This document shows, one piece after another, positions 7,850-15,582 of a stretch of DNA of 31,893 nt. Where the stretch lies: the NCBI GenBank assembly GCA_023417985.1, contig JAEZDV010000223.1, positions 1 to 31,893 on the forward strand, given 5' to 3'. The notes beneath the pieces were generated by a model. That model was not told where the DNA came from and ran no database searches. It saw only the letters and a program-made list of their open reading frames with translations. Source of the stretch: Actinomycetes bacterium (GTDB lineage: Bacteria; Actinomycetota; Actinomycetes; Mycobacteriales; Mycobacteriaceae). Position numbers and translations under genes: made by a program. The number at the start of each line of letters is the position of its first letter. Position 1 is the first letter of the stretch.

Positions 7850-7881
7850 CATAGACGGGCGTAAAACAACATAAAGCAACA
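7844..7881. promoter_or_regulatory. Putative FruR operator, helically phased CAACA repeats
   Basis: TAAAACAACA (7862-7871) and TAAAGCAACA (7872-7881) are adjacent 10-bp repeats with one mismatch. A third CAACA lies at 7847-7851, twenty bases before the first. All three fall on one face of the helix, overlapping the ptsI -35 and preceding fruR. DeoR-family repressors commonly bind tandem repeats like these. FruR as the binder is inference from position. Confidence 0.55.
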
Positions 7882-7900
7882 GATTCGGAAAGGGGTGACG

Positions 7901-8668
7901 GTGTACGCGGAGGAACGCCAGCAGGCCATAGCGGACCTGATCGGCCGCCGGGGACGTATGTCCGTCGCCGCGCTCGCCGATCGGTTCGGTGTCACCACCG
8001 AAACGGTGCGGCGGGACCTCGCTCTGCTCGAGCGACTCGGGCACGTCCGCCGGGTCCACGGCGGCGCTATTCCCTTCGCTGCGCTCACGGTCAGCGAACC
8101 GGCGCTCGCGGACCGGGAACACTCGCGGGCAGACCAGAAGGACCGGATAGCTGCAGCCGCTGCCGCCTACCTCCCCTCGTCGGGTGGGAGCGTCCTGTTC
8201 GACGCCGGAACCACCACCGGCAGGATCGTCTCGGCACTGCCCACCGACACCGATCTGACGGTCGTGACGAACTCGGTTCCCATCGCCGCCCGCCTCGCGG
8301 CACTCCCCTCCGTCGCCCTGCACCTGACCGGTGGACGAGTGCGAGGCGTGACACAGGCCGCGGTGGGTGCGGATGCCCTGCAGTTCCTCGACACCCTGCA
8401 TGTCGATGTCGCGTTCGTCGGAACCAACGCCCTCACCGTCGAACACGGGCTGAGCACACCCGATGCGGACGAAGCCGGCGTCAAGCGGTCCATCGTCCGC
8501 TGCGCGGAACGCGTTGTGGTGGTGGCCGACTCTTCCAAGATCGGACGCCGGAATCTTCTCCGTTTCGCGCCCATATCCGCCGTCGACGTACTCGTCACCG
8601 ACAGCGAGATCGAGGAAACGGACCACAAGCAGCTCGCCGAACTCGGAATAGAGGTCGTCATCGCATGA
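7901..8668 (+). CDS. fruR: DeoR-family transcriptional regulator of the fructose operon
   Basis: Sugar-phosphate-responsive repressor of 255 aa. The N-terminal DeoR winged helix-turn-helix is clear: YAEERQQAIADLIGRRGR, then MSVAALADRFGVTTETVRRD (20-39) and RRVHGGA. The C-terminal DeoR sensor domain shows DAGTTTGRI, LTGG, FVGTNAL and VVADSSKIGR. The start is uncertain by two codons: GTG at 7901 has AGGGG 5 nt upstream and gives the family-typical N-terminus, while GTG at 7895 is in frame. The gene ends in an ATGA overlap with fruK, so it is the first gene of fruR-fruK-fruA-ptsH and probably controls itself and ptsI. The likely effector is fructose-1-phosphate, from family knowledge only. Confidence 0.88.
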   Translation: MYAEERQQAIADLIGRRGRMSVAALADRFGVTTETVRRDLALLERLGHVRRVHGGAIPFAALTVSEPALADREHSRADQKDRIAAAAAAYLPSSGGSVLFDAGTTTGRIVSALPTDTDLTVVTNSVPIAARLAALPSVALHLTGGRVRGVTQAAVGADALQFLDTLHVDVAFVGTNALTVEHGLSTPDADEAGVKRSIVRCAERVVVVADSSKIGRRNLLRFAPISAVDVLVTDSEIEETDHKQLAELGIEVVIA

Positions 8669-9666
8669 TCGTTACATTGACCGCCAACCCCAGCCTGGAC
8701 CGCACCGTCGCCCTGAATGGGACACTCGTTCGTGGCGCCGTCCTGCGGACCGCCGGGACCACCGTCGACCCCGGCGGCAAGGGCATCAACGTCGCACGCG
8801 TCCTGCGGCGAGCCGGACTCGACGTCATCGCCGTACTCCCCGCCGACAACGGGGATCCGCTGCTGACCGCGCTCGACGAACGCGCACTGCCCTACGTGGC
8901 CGTCGCGACCTCCGGACCGGCACGCAACAACATCACGATCGCCGAACAGGACGGCACCACCACCAAGCTCAACGAACCGGGACACATCTGCACCGGACGG
9001 ACTCTCGGCGAACTCCACACCGCCGTCCTGAACGCCGCGTGTGGTGCGACGTGGGCGGTCCTGTGTGGTTCGCTTCCCCCGGGCATTCCCGACACCTGGT
9101 ACGCCGATCTGGTCACAGCCCTGCGCAGCCTCGGATGCCGCGTCGCCGTGGACACCTCGGAAGCGCCACTGCTCGCGCTCGCGGAGCGACTGCCGACTTC
9201 AGCTCCGGACCTGATCAAGCCCAACTCCGACGAACTCGCCCAGCTCACGGGCGCCGACGCCGCCGCATTGGAAGCCGGGGCGGCAGCCGGTGATCTGGGC
9301 CCTGTGATCGACGCAGGACAGGTGCTGGTCCAACGCGGCGTCGGCGCGGTCCTCGCGACGCTCGGCGCAGCAGGTGCCGTGCTCGTCACCCGCGAAGGCG
9401 CATGGCACGCGTCGACGACGAGCACAACGGTGCGAAGCACCGTGGGGGCGGGCGACTCGTCCCTGGCCGGGTATCTCGTCGCCGAACAAGCCGGATCGGA
9501 TCCCGGCGAATGCCTTCGGCACGCGGTCGCGTACGGCAGCGCCGCAGTCGCATTGCCGGGCACCGAACTTCCCGGTCCCGAGTCGGTCGATCCGAGCGCC
9601 GTGCGCATCACCGACTTCCAGGACCGGCCTGCCCCGCCCTCTCAGGTTCTACCCTCCCACCCGTAA
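8665..9666 (+). CDS. fruK: 1-phosphofructokinase
   Basis: PfkB/ribokinase-family kinase of 333 aa that phosphorylates fructose-1-phosphate to fructose-1,6-bisphosphate in the cytoplasm. The N-terminal MIVTLTANPSLDRTV is typical of FruK. The substrate-binding GGKGINVAR (38-46), KPNSDEL (185-191) and the C-terminal anion hole with catalytic Asp, TVGAGDSSLAGYL (D264), are present. The ATG overlaps the fruR stop (ATGA), indicating translational coupling. The product of the neighbouring FruA is its substrate, which supports FruK over tagatose-6-phosphate kinase. Length is slightly above the usual 310 aa because of a short tail. Confidence 0.94.
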   Translation: MIVTLTANPSLDRTVALNGTLVRGAVLRTAGTTVDPGGKGINVARVLRRAGLDVIAVLPADNGDPLLTALDERALPYVAVATSGPARNNITIAEQDGTTTKLNEPGHICTGRTLGELHTAVLNAACGATWAVLCGSLPPGIPDTWYADLVTALRSLGCRVAVDTSEAPLLALAERLPTSAPDLIKPNSDELAQLTGADAAALEAGAAAGDLGPVIDAGQVLVQRGVGAVLATLGAAGAVLVTREGAWHASTTSTTVRSTVGAGDSSLAGYLVAEQAGSDPGECLRHAVAYGSAAVALPGTELPGPESVDPSAVRITDFQDRPAPPSQVLPSHP

Positions 9667-9675
9667 GGACACGAC

Positions 9676-11784
9676 ATGACACACAGCGCATCTGGCGATC
9701 GCCCGGCGATCATCGACGCTGACCTCATCGCACTCGACGTCGATCTGGGGTCCGACAGGGCGTCGGTCGTTGCGGCCCTCGCGAGTCGCCTTGCATCCGC
9801 CGGTCGCGCCTCCGACGCCGAAGCACTCGCCGCGTCGGTGCTCGATCGGGAATCCAAGTCCGCCACCGGTCTTCCCGGCGGGCTCGCAATTCCACATGCC
9901 CGGGCGGACTCCGTCACCACGCCTTCGCTGGCCTTCGCGCGATTGTCGCCGAAGGTCGATTTCGGCGCCCCCGACGGCCCGGCCGACCTCGTGTTCCTCA
10001 TCGCAGCCCCCGAAGGTGCCGGCGCCGACCACATGAAGGTGCTCACCGCACTCGCACGGGCACTGGTGCGTCCGGACTTCGTTGCGTCGTTGCGTGAGGC
10101 GAACTCCGCCGATAATGTCATCGCGCTGGTCCAAGGTGTGCTGCCGCCGGAGTCTGCTGCGGCCGGAGACGGGTCCACGACGGCAGGTGCCTCAGCGGCA
10201 CCGGCGGACGAGACCCCTCAGGCGCCGACGGGTGCCGTCGTGGGCACGCAAACCGGCGGCGGGGGCGGAGACTCGGACGGCGGCGGATCGCGGACGCTCG
10301 TCGCGGTGACCGCCTGCCCGACCGGTATCGCGCACACCTACATGGCCGCCGATGCGCTGACCGCCGCCGCCGAGCGTGCCGGCGTCACACTGCGGGTCGA
10401 GACCCAGGGCTCGAGCGGAAGCACACCGCTTCCCGCGTCGGTCATCGCCGATGCGGACGCCGTGATCTTCGCGACCGACGTCGGCGTCAAGGGACGCGAA
10501 CGCTTCGGCGGCAAGCCGGTGATCGCATCCGGTGTCAAGCGCGCGATCAACGAACCCGACGTCATGATTGCCGAGGCGCTGCGGGCCGCCGACGATCCCT
10601 CGGCAAATACCGTCGAGCCCGGGTCCGCAGCCGCCGCACCGGAAGGCGGCGACACCGGAACGGAACTGGGATGGGGCACCCGCCTGCGGCAGATCCTGCT
10701 CACCGGCGTGAGCTACATGATCCCGTTCGTCGCTGCCGGTGGTCTGCTCATCGCGCTCGGCTTCCTGCTCGGCGGGCACGAGATCGGCGATGTAGCCGGT
10801 GGCATCGTCCTGGACAACAGTCTCGGCAACTTGCCCGACGGCGGACTCGGTGCATATCTCGGCGCGGTGCTGTACCAGATCGGGTCTCTGGCATTCTCCT
10901 TCCTGGTTCCGGCGCTCGCCGGATACATCGCGTTTGCGATCGCCGACAGGCCCGGTCTGGCACCGGGTTTCACAGCCGGTGCGGTTGCCGTCTTCGTCGG
11001 TGCGGGTTTCATCGGCGGCCTGATCGGTGGTCTCATAGGTGGCTTCGCGGCACTGTGGGTGGCCCGGATTCCGCTGCCCGCCTGGGCGCGTGGCCTGATG
11101 CCGGTGGTCATCATTCCGCTGCTCGCGAGCCTCATCGTCGGTGGCCTGATGTTCATGCTGCTCGGCCGGCCGCTCGCGGCCGTGACCACCGGGCTGACCG
11201 ACTGGCTCAACGGTCTCTCGGGCGGCTCTGCGGTGTTCCTCGGCGTCATCCTCGGCCTGATGATGTGCTTCGACCTCGGTGGCCCGGTCAACAAGGCCGC
11301 GTACGCATTCGCGGTCGCGGGCCTGGACGTGAGCAACATCGCGTCGCTGCAGATCATGGCCGCGGTCATGGCTGCCGGAATGGTGCCACCGCTCGCGATG
11401 GCCCTGTCCTCGGCGGTCCGGCCACGTCTCTACAGCGAGGCCGAACGTGAGAACGGCAAGGCGGCGTGGTTGCTCGGCGCATCGTTCATCTCGGAGGGCG
11501 CGATCCCGTTCGCCGCGGCAGACCCGTTCCGGGTGATCCCCTCGATGATGCTCGGCGGTGCGCTTACCGGCGGTCTCGTGATGGCCACAGGCGTCACGTT
11601 GTCGGCGCCGCACGGCGGATTGTTCGTCCTGTTCGCCATGACCAACGCGCTGTGGTTCCTCGTCGCCCTGGCCGCGGGCACGATCGTGGCGGGAATCGCC
11701 GTCACCGTCGCCAAGGAAGTCACCCACACCACCGACGCCATCGCCGACGAGCCGGATCTGCAACCCACCACCGTCCGGTCCTGA
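9676..11784 (+). CDS. fruA: Fructose-specific PTS permease, fused EIIA-EIIB-EIIC
   Basis: Membrane permease of 702 aa that imports fructose and phosphorylates it to fructose-1-phosphate. EIIA spans about 10-155 with phospho-histidine H74 in GGLAIPHARADS. A Gly/Ala/Asp-rich linker follows (155-205). EIIB is about 206-305 with phospho-cysteine C214 in VTACPTGIAHTYMAADAL. A second linker precedes EIIC (about 335-690), which has about nine membrane helices and the loop FDLGGPVNKAAYAFA. The late EGAIPFAAADP motif is typical of fructose EIIC. AAGGA lies 8 nt before the ATG and only 9 bp separate it from fruK. No separate EIIA gene is needed. Confidence 0.95.
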   Translation: MTHSASGDRPAIIDADLIALDVDLGSDRASVVAALASRLASAGRASDAEALAASVLDRESKSATGLPGGLAIPHARADSVTTPSLAFARLSPKVDFGAPDGPADLVFLIAAPEGAGADHMKVLTALARALVRPDFVASLREANSADNVIALVQGVLPPESAAAGDGSTTAGASAAPADETPQAPTGAVVGTQTGGGGGDSDGGGSRTLVAVTACPTGIAHTYMAADALTAAAERAGVTLRVETQGSSGSTPLPASVIADADAVIFATDVGVKGRERFGGKPVIASGVKRAINEPDVMIAEALRAADDPSANTVEPGSAAAAPEGGDTGTELGWGTRLRQILLTGVSYMIPFVAAGGLLIALGFLLGGHEIGDVAGGIVLDNSLGNLPDGGLGAYLGAVLYQIGSLAFSFLVPALAGYIAFAIADRPGLAPGFTAGAVAVFVGAGFIGGLIGGLIGGFAALWVARIPLPAWARGLMPVVIIPLLASLIVGGLMFMLLGRPLAAVTTGLTDWLNGLSGGSAVFLGVILGLMMCFDLGGPVNKAAYAFAVAGLDVSNIASLQIMAAVMAAGMVPPLAMALSSAVRPRLYSEAERENGKAAWLLGASFISEGAIPFAAADPFRVIPSMMLGGALTGGLVMATGVTLSAPHGGLFVLFAMTNALWFLVALAAGTIVAGIAVTVAKEVTHTTDAIADEPDLQPTTVRS

Positions 11785-11814
11785 CCAGCCACGTCCGCAA
11801 TCGAAGGAGAACCC

Positions 11815-12072
11815 ATGCCCAGCACCACCGTCGCCGTCGGCTCGTCGATCGGCCTGCACGCCCGCCCCGCCGGAATCATCGCCGAAGCCGTGGTCGCGTC
11901 GGGAGTCCCCGTCACGCTCTCGGTCGACGGAGGTGAGCCGGTGGATGCCGGGTCGGCTCTGATGATCATGACGCTCGGCGCGTCGCAGGGCGCCGAGGTC
12001 ACCGTCACGTGTGACGACCAGGCTGTGCTCGACCAGGTTGCGAAGCTGGTGGCTACCGACCTCGACGCCTGA
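11815..12072 (+). CDS. ptsH: Phosphocarrier protein HPr
   Basis: Small cytoplasmic phosphocarrier of 85 aa that passes phosphate from enzyme I to EIIA. H15 in GLHARPAG is the phosphorylation site. The segment DAGSALMIMTLGA aligns with the regulatory-serine region (S47 here). An AAGGAG site precedes the ATG by 6 nt, and 30 bp separate it from fruA. With divergent ptsI the locus encodes every general and fructose-specific PTS component. The last 20 bp overlap the 3' end of the convergent propeller-like gene, leaving no room for a dedicated terminator. Confidence 0.95.
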   Translation: MPSTTVAVGSSIGLHARPAGIIAEAVVASGVPVTLSVDGGEPVDAGSALMIMTLGASQGAEVTVTCDDQAVLDQVAKLVATDLDA

Positions 12073-13096
12073 GCGTCACCACGGCGGCGGCGAGCACGGC
12101 GATCGCCACGGCCACGCCGCCTGCCACCGGTAACACCGCGGTCGACGTCTCTTCGTCGCCGGCGCCGTCGGAGGTGTCGGCGACGAAGTTGTCGGTCACC
12201 CCGCGCAGCACTCGAATCGGGGGCATGGCTGCGAACTCGGAGGTCGCTTCGGATGCGGTCAGCAGGTCGCCGTCCGAGGTGAAGGCGATCGCCTCTCCCT
12301 GCGGCTCTCCGGCGACGGCGATGCGCAGGTCGGGCCCCGACGACAGTGCCGCTGCGATATCACGGTCGGGTGCGTGGAACAGATACACATCCGTGTAGGT
12401 GCGGACCGCGGCGACCGTGCCGTCCTCGCTGACCGCTCCCCCGGTGATCATCGAGGACGAGGCTCCGGGAATCGGTCCGCCCGGTGTGTCGGTGGGGCCG
12501 AGCGCAAGAGTCCCGATCCGCTCGAGGTCGGTGGGACCGGGCGACTCCAGGTCGGCCGTCGTGAGGTTTCCGGCGGGCCGGTAGATCCCGCTCGGCCCGA
12601 ACAACGACTTCGTGACGATCACAGGAACCCCCTGCTGCGAGACGAGCAGCGTCTCCGCGTCCTGGGGGCCGTCGGGATACCGGAAGCGATACAGGTCGCC
12701 GGTTCCGGAGTCGGGGTCGACCGAGATCAGCGCGACGGTCTCCCTGCTTCGGGAGTTGTCACCGAGATCCGCGAGCCACAACCGGCCGTCCGGTCCCACC
12801 GACATGTCTTCCACGTCGTACGGATCGACCGGAGCCGGGATTCGCTGCAGCACGGCGCAATCGGAGTCGAGTTCGACGATCCGCTCGTCGGCACCGGCGT
12901 CGGGGGTTGCAAACAACCGGCCGCCGGTCACTGTCAGACCCGACAGTTCGGTCAGCGCCGGATCATCGGGAACGCACAACACTTCCGGTGTCACGTCCAC
13001 GGGCGGAACCTGACTGTCGTCGGCCGCGGCGGGGGTCGCGAACACGACGGCGACGAGGAGCGGCACCCCCGACACCGCGCTGCGCACGCCGCGCAT
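12053..13096 (-). CDS. Exported, C-terminally anchored propeller-like protein
   Basis: Protein of 347 aa with an N-terminal signal peptide (VPLLVAVVFATPAAADD, cleavage near residue 25) and a C-terminal helix (about 319-340) followed by TLRRRGR, so most of it should lie outside the membrane. The body has propeller-like strand repeats, including VEDMSVGPDGRLWLADLGDN (about 94-113) and later SEDGTVAAVRTYTDVYLF. C41 and C80 could form a disulfide. I do not recognise a specific enzyme; an esterase-like or phytase-like propeller is possible. The ATG overlaps the hflX stop by one base (TGATG), so translation is probably coupled. Its 3' end overlaps ptsH by 20 bp. Confidence 0.8.
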   Translation of the reverse strand: MRGVRSAVSGVPLLVAVVFATPAAADDSQVPPVDVTPEVLCVPDDPALTELSGLTVTGGRLFATPDAGADERIVELDSDCAVLQRIPAPVDPYDVEDMSVGPDGRLWLADLGDNSRSRETVALISVDPDSGTGDLYRFRYPDGPQDAETLLVSQQGVPVIVTKSLFGPSGIYRPAGNLTTADLESPGPTDLERIGTLALGPTDTPGGPIPGASSSMITGGAVSEDGTVAAVRTYTDVYLFHAPDRDIAAALSSGPDLRIAVAGEPQGEAIAFTSDGDLLTASEATSEFAAMPPIRVLRGVTDNFVADTSDGAGDEETSTAVLPVAGGVAVAIAVLAAAVVTLRRRGR

Positions 13097-14562
13097 CAGG
13101 CGGCGTATTCACCCAATGCCGACGCGAGCGCCATCGGAACCCGGGCATGCACACGGGTGCCGTCCGGTTCGTGTGCCGAGTCCAGGATCTGCCCGTCGGA
13201 ATGGATACGGGCGATCAGATCCCCACGGGTGTACGGAACGAGGACCTTCACCTCCACGTCGGGATCCTCGAGGATCTCGGCGAGCCGCGTACGTAGCTCG
13301 CCGACCCCTTCGCCCGTCCGCGCCGAGATGAAGACCGCATCGGTCAGGAGTCCTCGGAGCTGGGTGAGCGTCACCGGATCTGCGGCGTCGATCTTGTTGA
13401 CGACGATCAGCTCGGGCGGCGGCGGCGCATCGCTTTCGCGCAGCACCTCCGTCACGACTTCACGAACCGCCTTGATCTGCTCGGTGGGCATCGGATCCGA
13501 ACCGTCGACCACATGCAGCAGCAGATCGGCGTCGGCGACCTCCTCGAGTGTCGAGCGGAACGCCTCGACCAGCTGGGTCGGAAGGTGCCGGACGAACCCG
13601 ACGGTGTCGGTGAGCACCAGTTCGCGGCCGTCCGGTAACGCCGCCCGCCGGGTCGTCGGGTCGAGCGTCGCGAACAGTGCGTTCTGCACCAGGACACCCG
13701 AGCCGGTGAGTGCGTTGAGCAGGCTCGACTTACCGGCGTTGGTGTAACCGACTATCGCCACCGAAGGGATCCGGTTGCGCAGCCTCCTCGTCCGTTTGGT
13801 GTCGCGGGCGGCTTTCATGCCCTTGATCTCGCGCCGCAGTTTCGCCATCCGTTCACGGATGCGGCGACGGTCCGTCTCGATCTTCGTCTCGCCGGGACCA
13901 CGCAGGCCGACGCCGCCGTTGCTGCCGGCACGACCACCCGCCTGCCTGGACATCGATTCACCCCAGCCGCGCAGCCTCGGCAGCATGTATTCCATCTGCG
14001 CGAGCGACACCTGCGCCTTGCCTTCGCGGGAGGTCGCGTGCTGGGCGAAGATATCGAGAATCAGCGCCGTCCGGTCGATGACCTTGACCTTCACGACCTT
14101 CTCGAGCGCCGTCAGCTGTGCCGGGGTGAGCTCACCGTCGCAGATGACGGTGTCGGCGCCGGTGGCGATCACGATCTGACGGAGTTCCTCCGCCTTGCCC
14201 GAGCCGATGTAGGTCGCCGCATCGGGTTTGTCCCGACGCTGGATCAGCCCGTCGAGCACCTCCGAGCCTGCGGTTTCCGCAAGCGCGGCGAGTTCGGCGA
14301 GGCTCGCGTCCGCTTGCGCCGCGGTGCCACCGGTCCAGACGCCGACGAGCACGACTCGTTCGAGCCTGAGCTGGCGGTATTCGACCTCGGTGACATCTTC
14401 GAGTTCGGTGGACAGACCTGCCACGCGCCGGAGCGCGCTGCGGTCGTCCAGTTGCATCTCACCGACGGACGGATCGTCGACGGACCATTCTCCGTGTGCG
14501 CTGTAGGCGACGTCGGATGTGTCTTCTGGGGTGGCACGCTCGGTGCGCGATGTGTTTGTCAT
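13096..14562 (-). CDS. hflX: Ribosome-associated GTPase HflX
   Basis: GTPase of 488 aa that binds the large ribosomal subunit and rescues or splits stalled ribosomes. The N-terminal domain carries VGVWTGG, DAATYIGSGKAEEL and ICDGELTPAQL (about 74-155). Then come the linker GRAGSNGGVGLRGPGETKIE and a coiled segment. The G domain has the P-loop GYTNAGKSSLLNALTG (272-287), DTVGFVR (319-325) and NKID (389-392). An N-terminal acidic extension of about 50 residues is typical of actinobacteria. ATG at 14562 has GGAG 4 nt upstream; an in-frame start six codons earlier is less likely. It lies in the operon downstream of dapF and is followed by the overlapping exported protein. Confidence 0.95.
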   Translation of the reverse strand: MTNTSRTERATPEDTSDVAYSAHGEWSVDDPSVGEMQLDDRSALRRVAGLSTELEDVTEVEYRQLRLERVVLVGVWTGGTAAQADASLAELAALAETAGSEVLDGLIQRRDKPDAATYIGSGKAEELRQIVIATGADTVICDGELTPAQLTALEKVVKVKVIDRTALILDIFAQHATSREGKAQVSLAQMEYMLPRLRGWGESMSRQAGGRAGSNGGVGLRGPGETKIETDRRRIRERMAKLRREIKGMKAARDTKRTRRLRNRIPSVAIVGYTNAGKSSLLNALTGSGVLVQNALFATLDPTTRRAALPDGRELVLTDTVGFVRHLPTQLVEAFRSTLEEVADADLLLHVVDGSDPMPTEQIKAVREVVTEVLRESDAPPPPELIVVNKIDAADPVTLTQLRGLLTDAVFISARTGEGVGELRTRLAEILEDPDVEVKVLVPYTRGDLIARIHSDGQILDSAHEPDGTRVHARVPMALASALGEYAA

Positions 14563-14637
14563 ACGTCTCCATGGTCCCACGAAGCCCGAACGGATGCATT
14601 CGGGTTTTGTGTCGCCTTCACCTGGGACATCGCCGCG

Positions 14638-15504
14638 TCATCCGAGGGAGAGCCACCACTCGTCGCCCAGTTCGCCCGAGGCGACGAGAACCGACGGTCC
14701 GCGCAGCCACGCGCGCCCCTTCTCGATGCGCACGTCGACGGCGCCACCGGGGATGCACACTTGCACGACCCCTTCGTCGCTGCCGTCGTATCGCAGCGCC
14801 GCGGCCGCTGCGGCTACGGTCCCGGTGCCGCAGGAGCGGGTCTCCCCCACTCCCCGCTCGTGCACTCGCATGTGCACCGACCCGGACATGATCGGGGTGA
14901 GGAACTCGATGTTGACGCCCTGCGGGAAGAAGCCGGGATCGAAGCCGGGCGAGGTCAGATCGAGCGCCGCGAGTCCTGCCTCGGTCAGGTTCGGATCCAC
15001 GCACGCCAGATGCGGGTTACCGACGTCGATGCCGATACCGCTGTAGACCCGGCCGTCGAGTGTCGCGGTGGAGTCGCCGAGTCGCCGTACCACGCCCATG
15101 TCCACGGTCACGTCGCCGAAGACCGGTCCGGCCGCGTGAACCTGTACGGGTTTTCCTCCCGCGCGGCTGCCGACCACGAACTCAGGCCTGGACTCGAGCC
15201 GATGGGCGCTGAGGTAGTGCGCGAACACCCGCACTCCGTTGCCGCACATCTCGGCGATCGACCCGTCGGCGTTGCGGTAGTCCATGAACCAGTCGTCGTC
15301 GCCCGTTCCCTCGGGGAGTTCGGAAAGAACACCGGCGGCGACGAGGGCACCGGCACGCGCGACCCGCAGAATCCCGTCGGCGCCGAGGCCTCGCCGGCGG
15401 TCGCACAGTGCCGAGACCCGTTCGGGCGCGAGATCGAGCCGTGCATCCGGGTCGGGAAGGATCACGAAGTCGTTCTCGGTGCCGTGCCCTTTGCTGAACT
15501 CCAT
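14638..15504 (-). CDS. dapF: Diaminopimelate epimerase
   Basis: Cytoplasmic enzyme of 288 aa converting LL- to meso-diaminopimelate, for lysine and peptidoglycan synthesis. It is cofactor-free and uses two cysteines: C87 in AEMCGNGVRVF and C225 in RSCGTGTVAAA. FSKGHGTENDFV at the N-terminus and GNPHLACV (162-169) complete the family pattern. The start at 15504 (ATG) follows an AAGGTGG site. A much longer in-frame extension lies over miaA and is not coding. The upstream gap to miaA contains three 18-bp tandem repeats. Confidence 0.96.
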   Translation of the reverse strand: MEFSKGHGTENDFVILPDPDARLDLAPERVSALCDRRRGLGADGILRVARAGALVAAGVLSELPEGTGDDDWFMDYRNADGSIAEMCGNGVRVFAHYLSAHRLESRPEFVVGSRAGGKPVQVHAAGPVFGDVTVDMGVVRRLGDSTATLDGRVYSGIGIDVGNPHLACVDPNLTEAGLAALDLTSPGFDPGFFPQGVNIEFLTPIMSGSVHMRVHERGVGETRSCGTGTVAAAAAALRYDGSDEGVVQVCIPGGAVDVRIEKGRAWLRGPSVLVASGELGDEWWLSLG

Positions 15505-15528
15505 ACCGGCCACCTTATCGAGTACTGA

Positions 15529-15582
15529 ACTACGGAGTGCCGGGCGACTCGGGAGTACCGGGCGACTATGGAGTACCGGGCG
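15529..15582. repeat. Three tandem 18-bp repeats across the miaA stop codon
   Basis: Three consecutive 18-bp copies on the plus strand: 15529-15546, 15547-15564 and 15565-15582, consensus ACTMBGGAGTRCCGGGCG. The copy inside miaA encodes its last residues (GTP-GTP-stop). The other two would encode SPGTPE and SPGTP-stop if the first stop were read through. The unit equals six codons, so gain or loss keeps frame and changes the miaA-dapF spacing. Confidence 0.85.
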
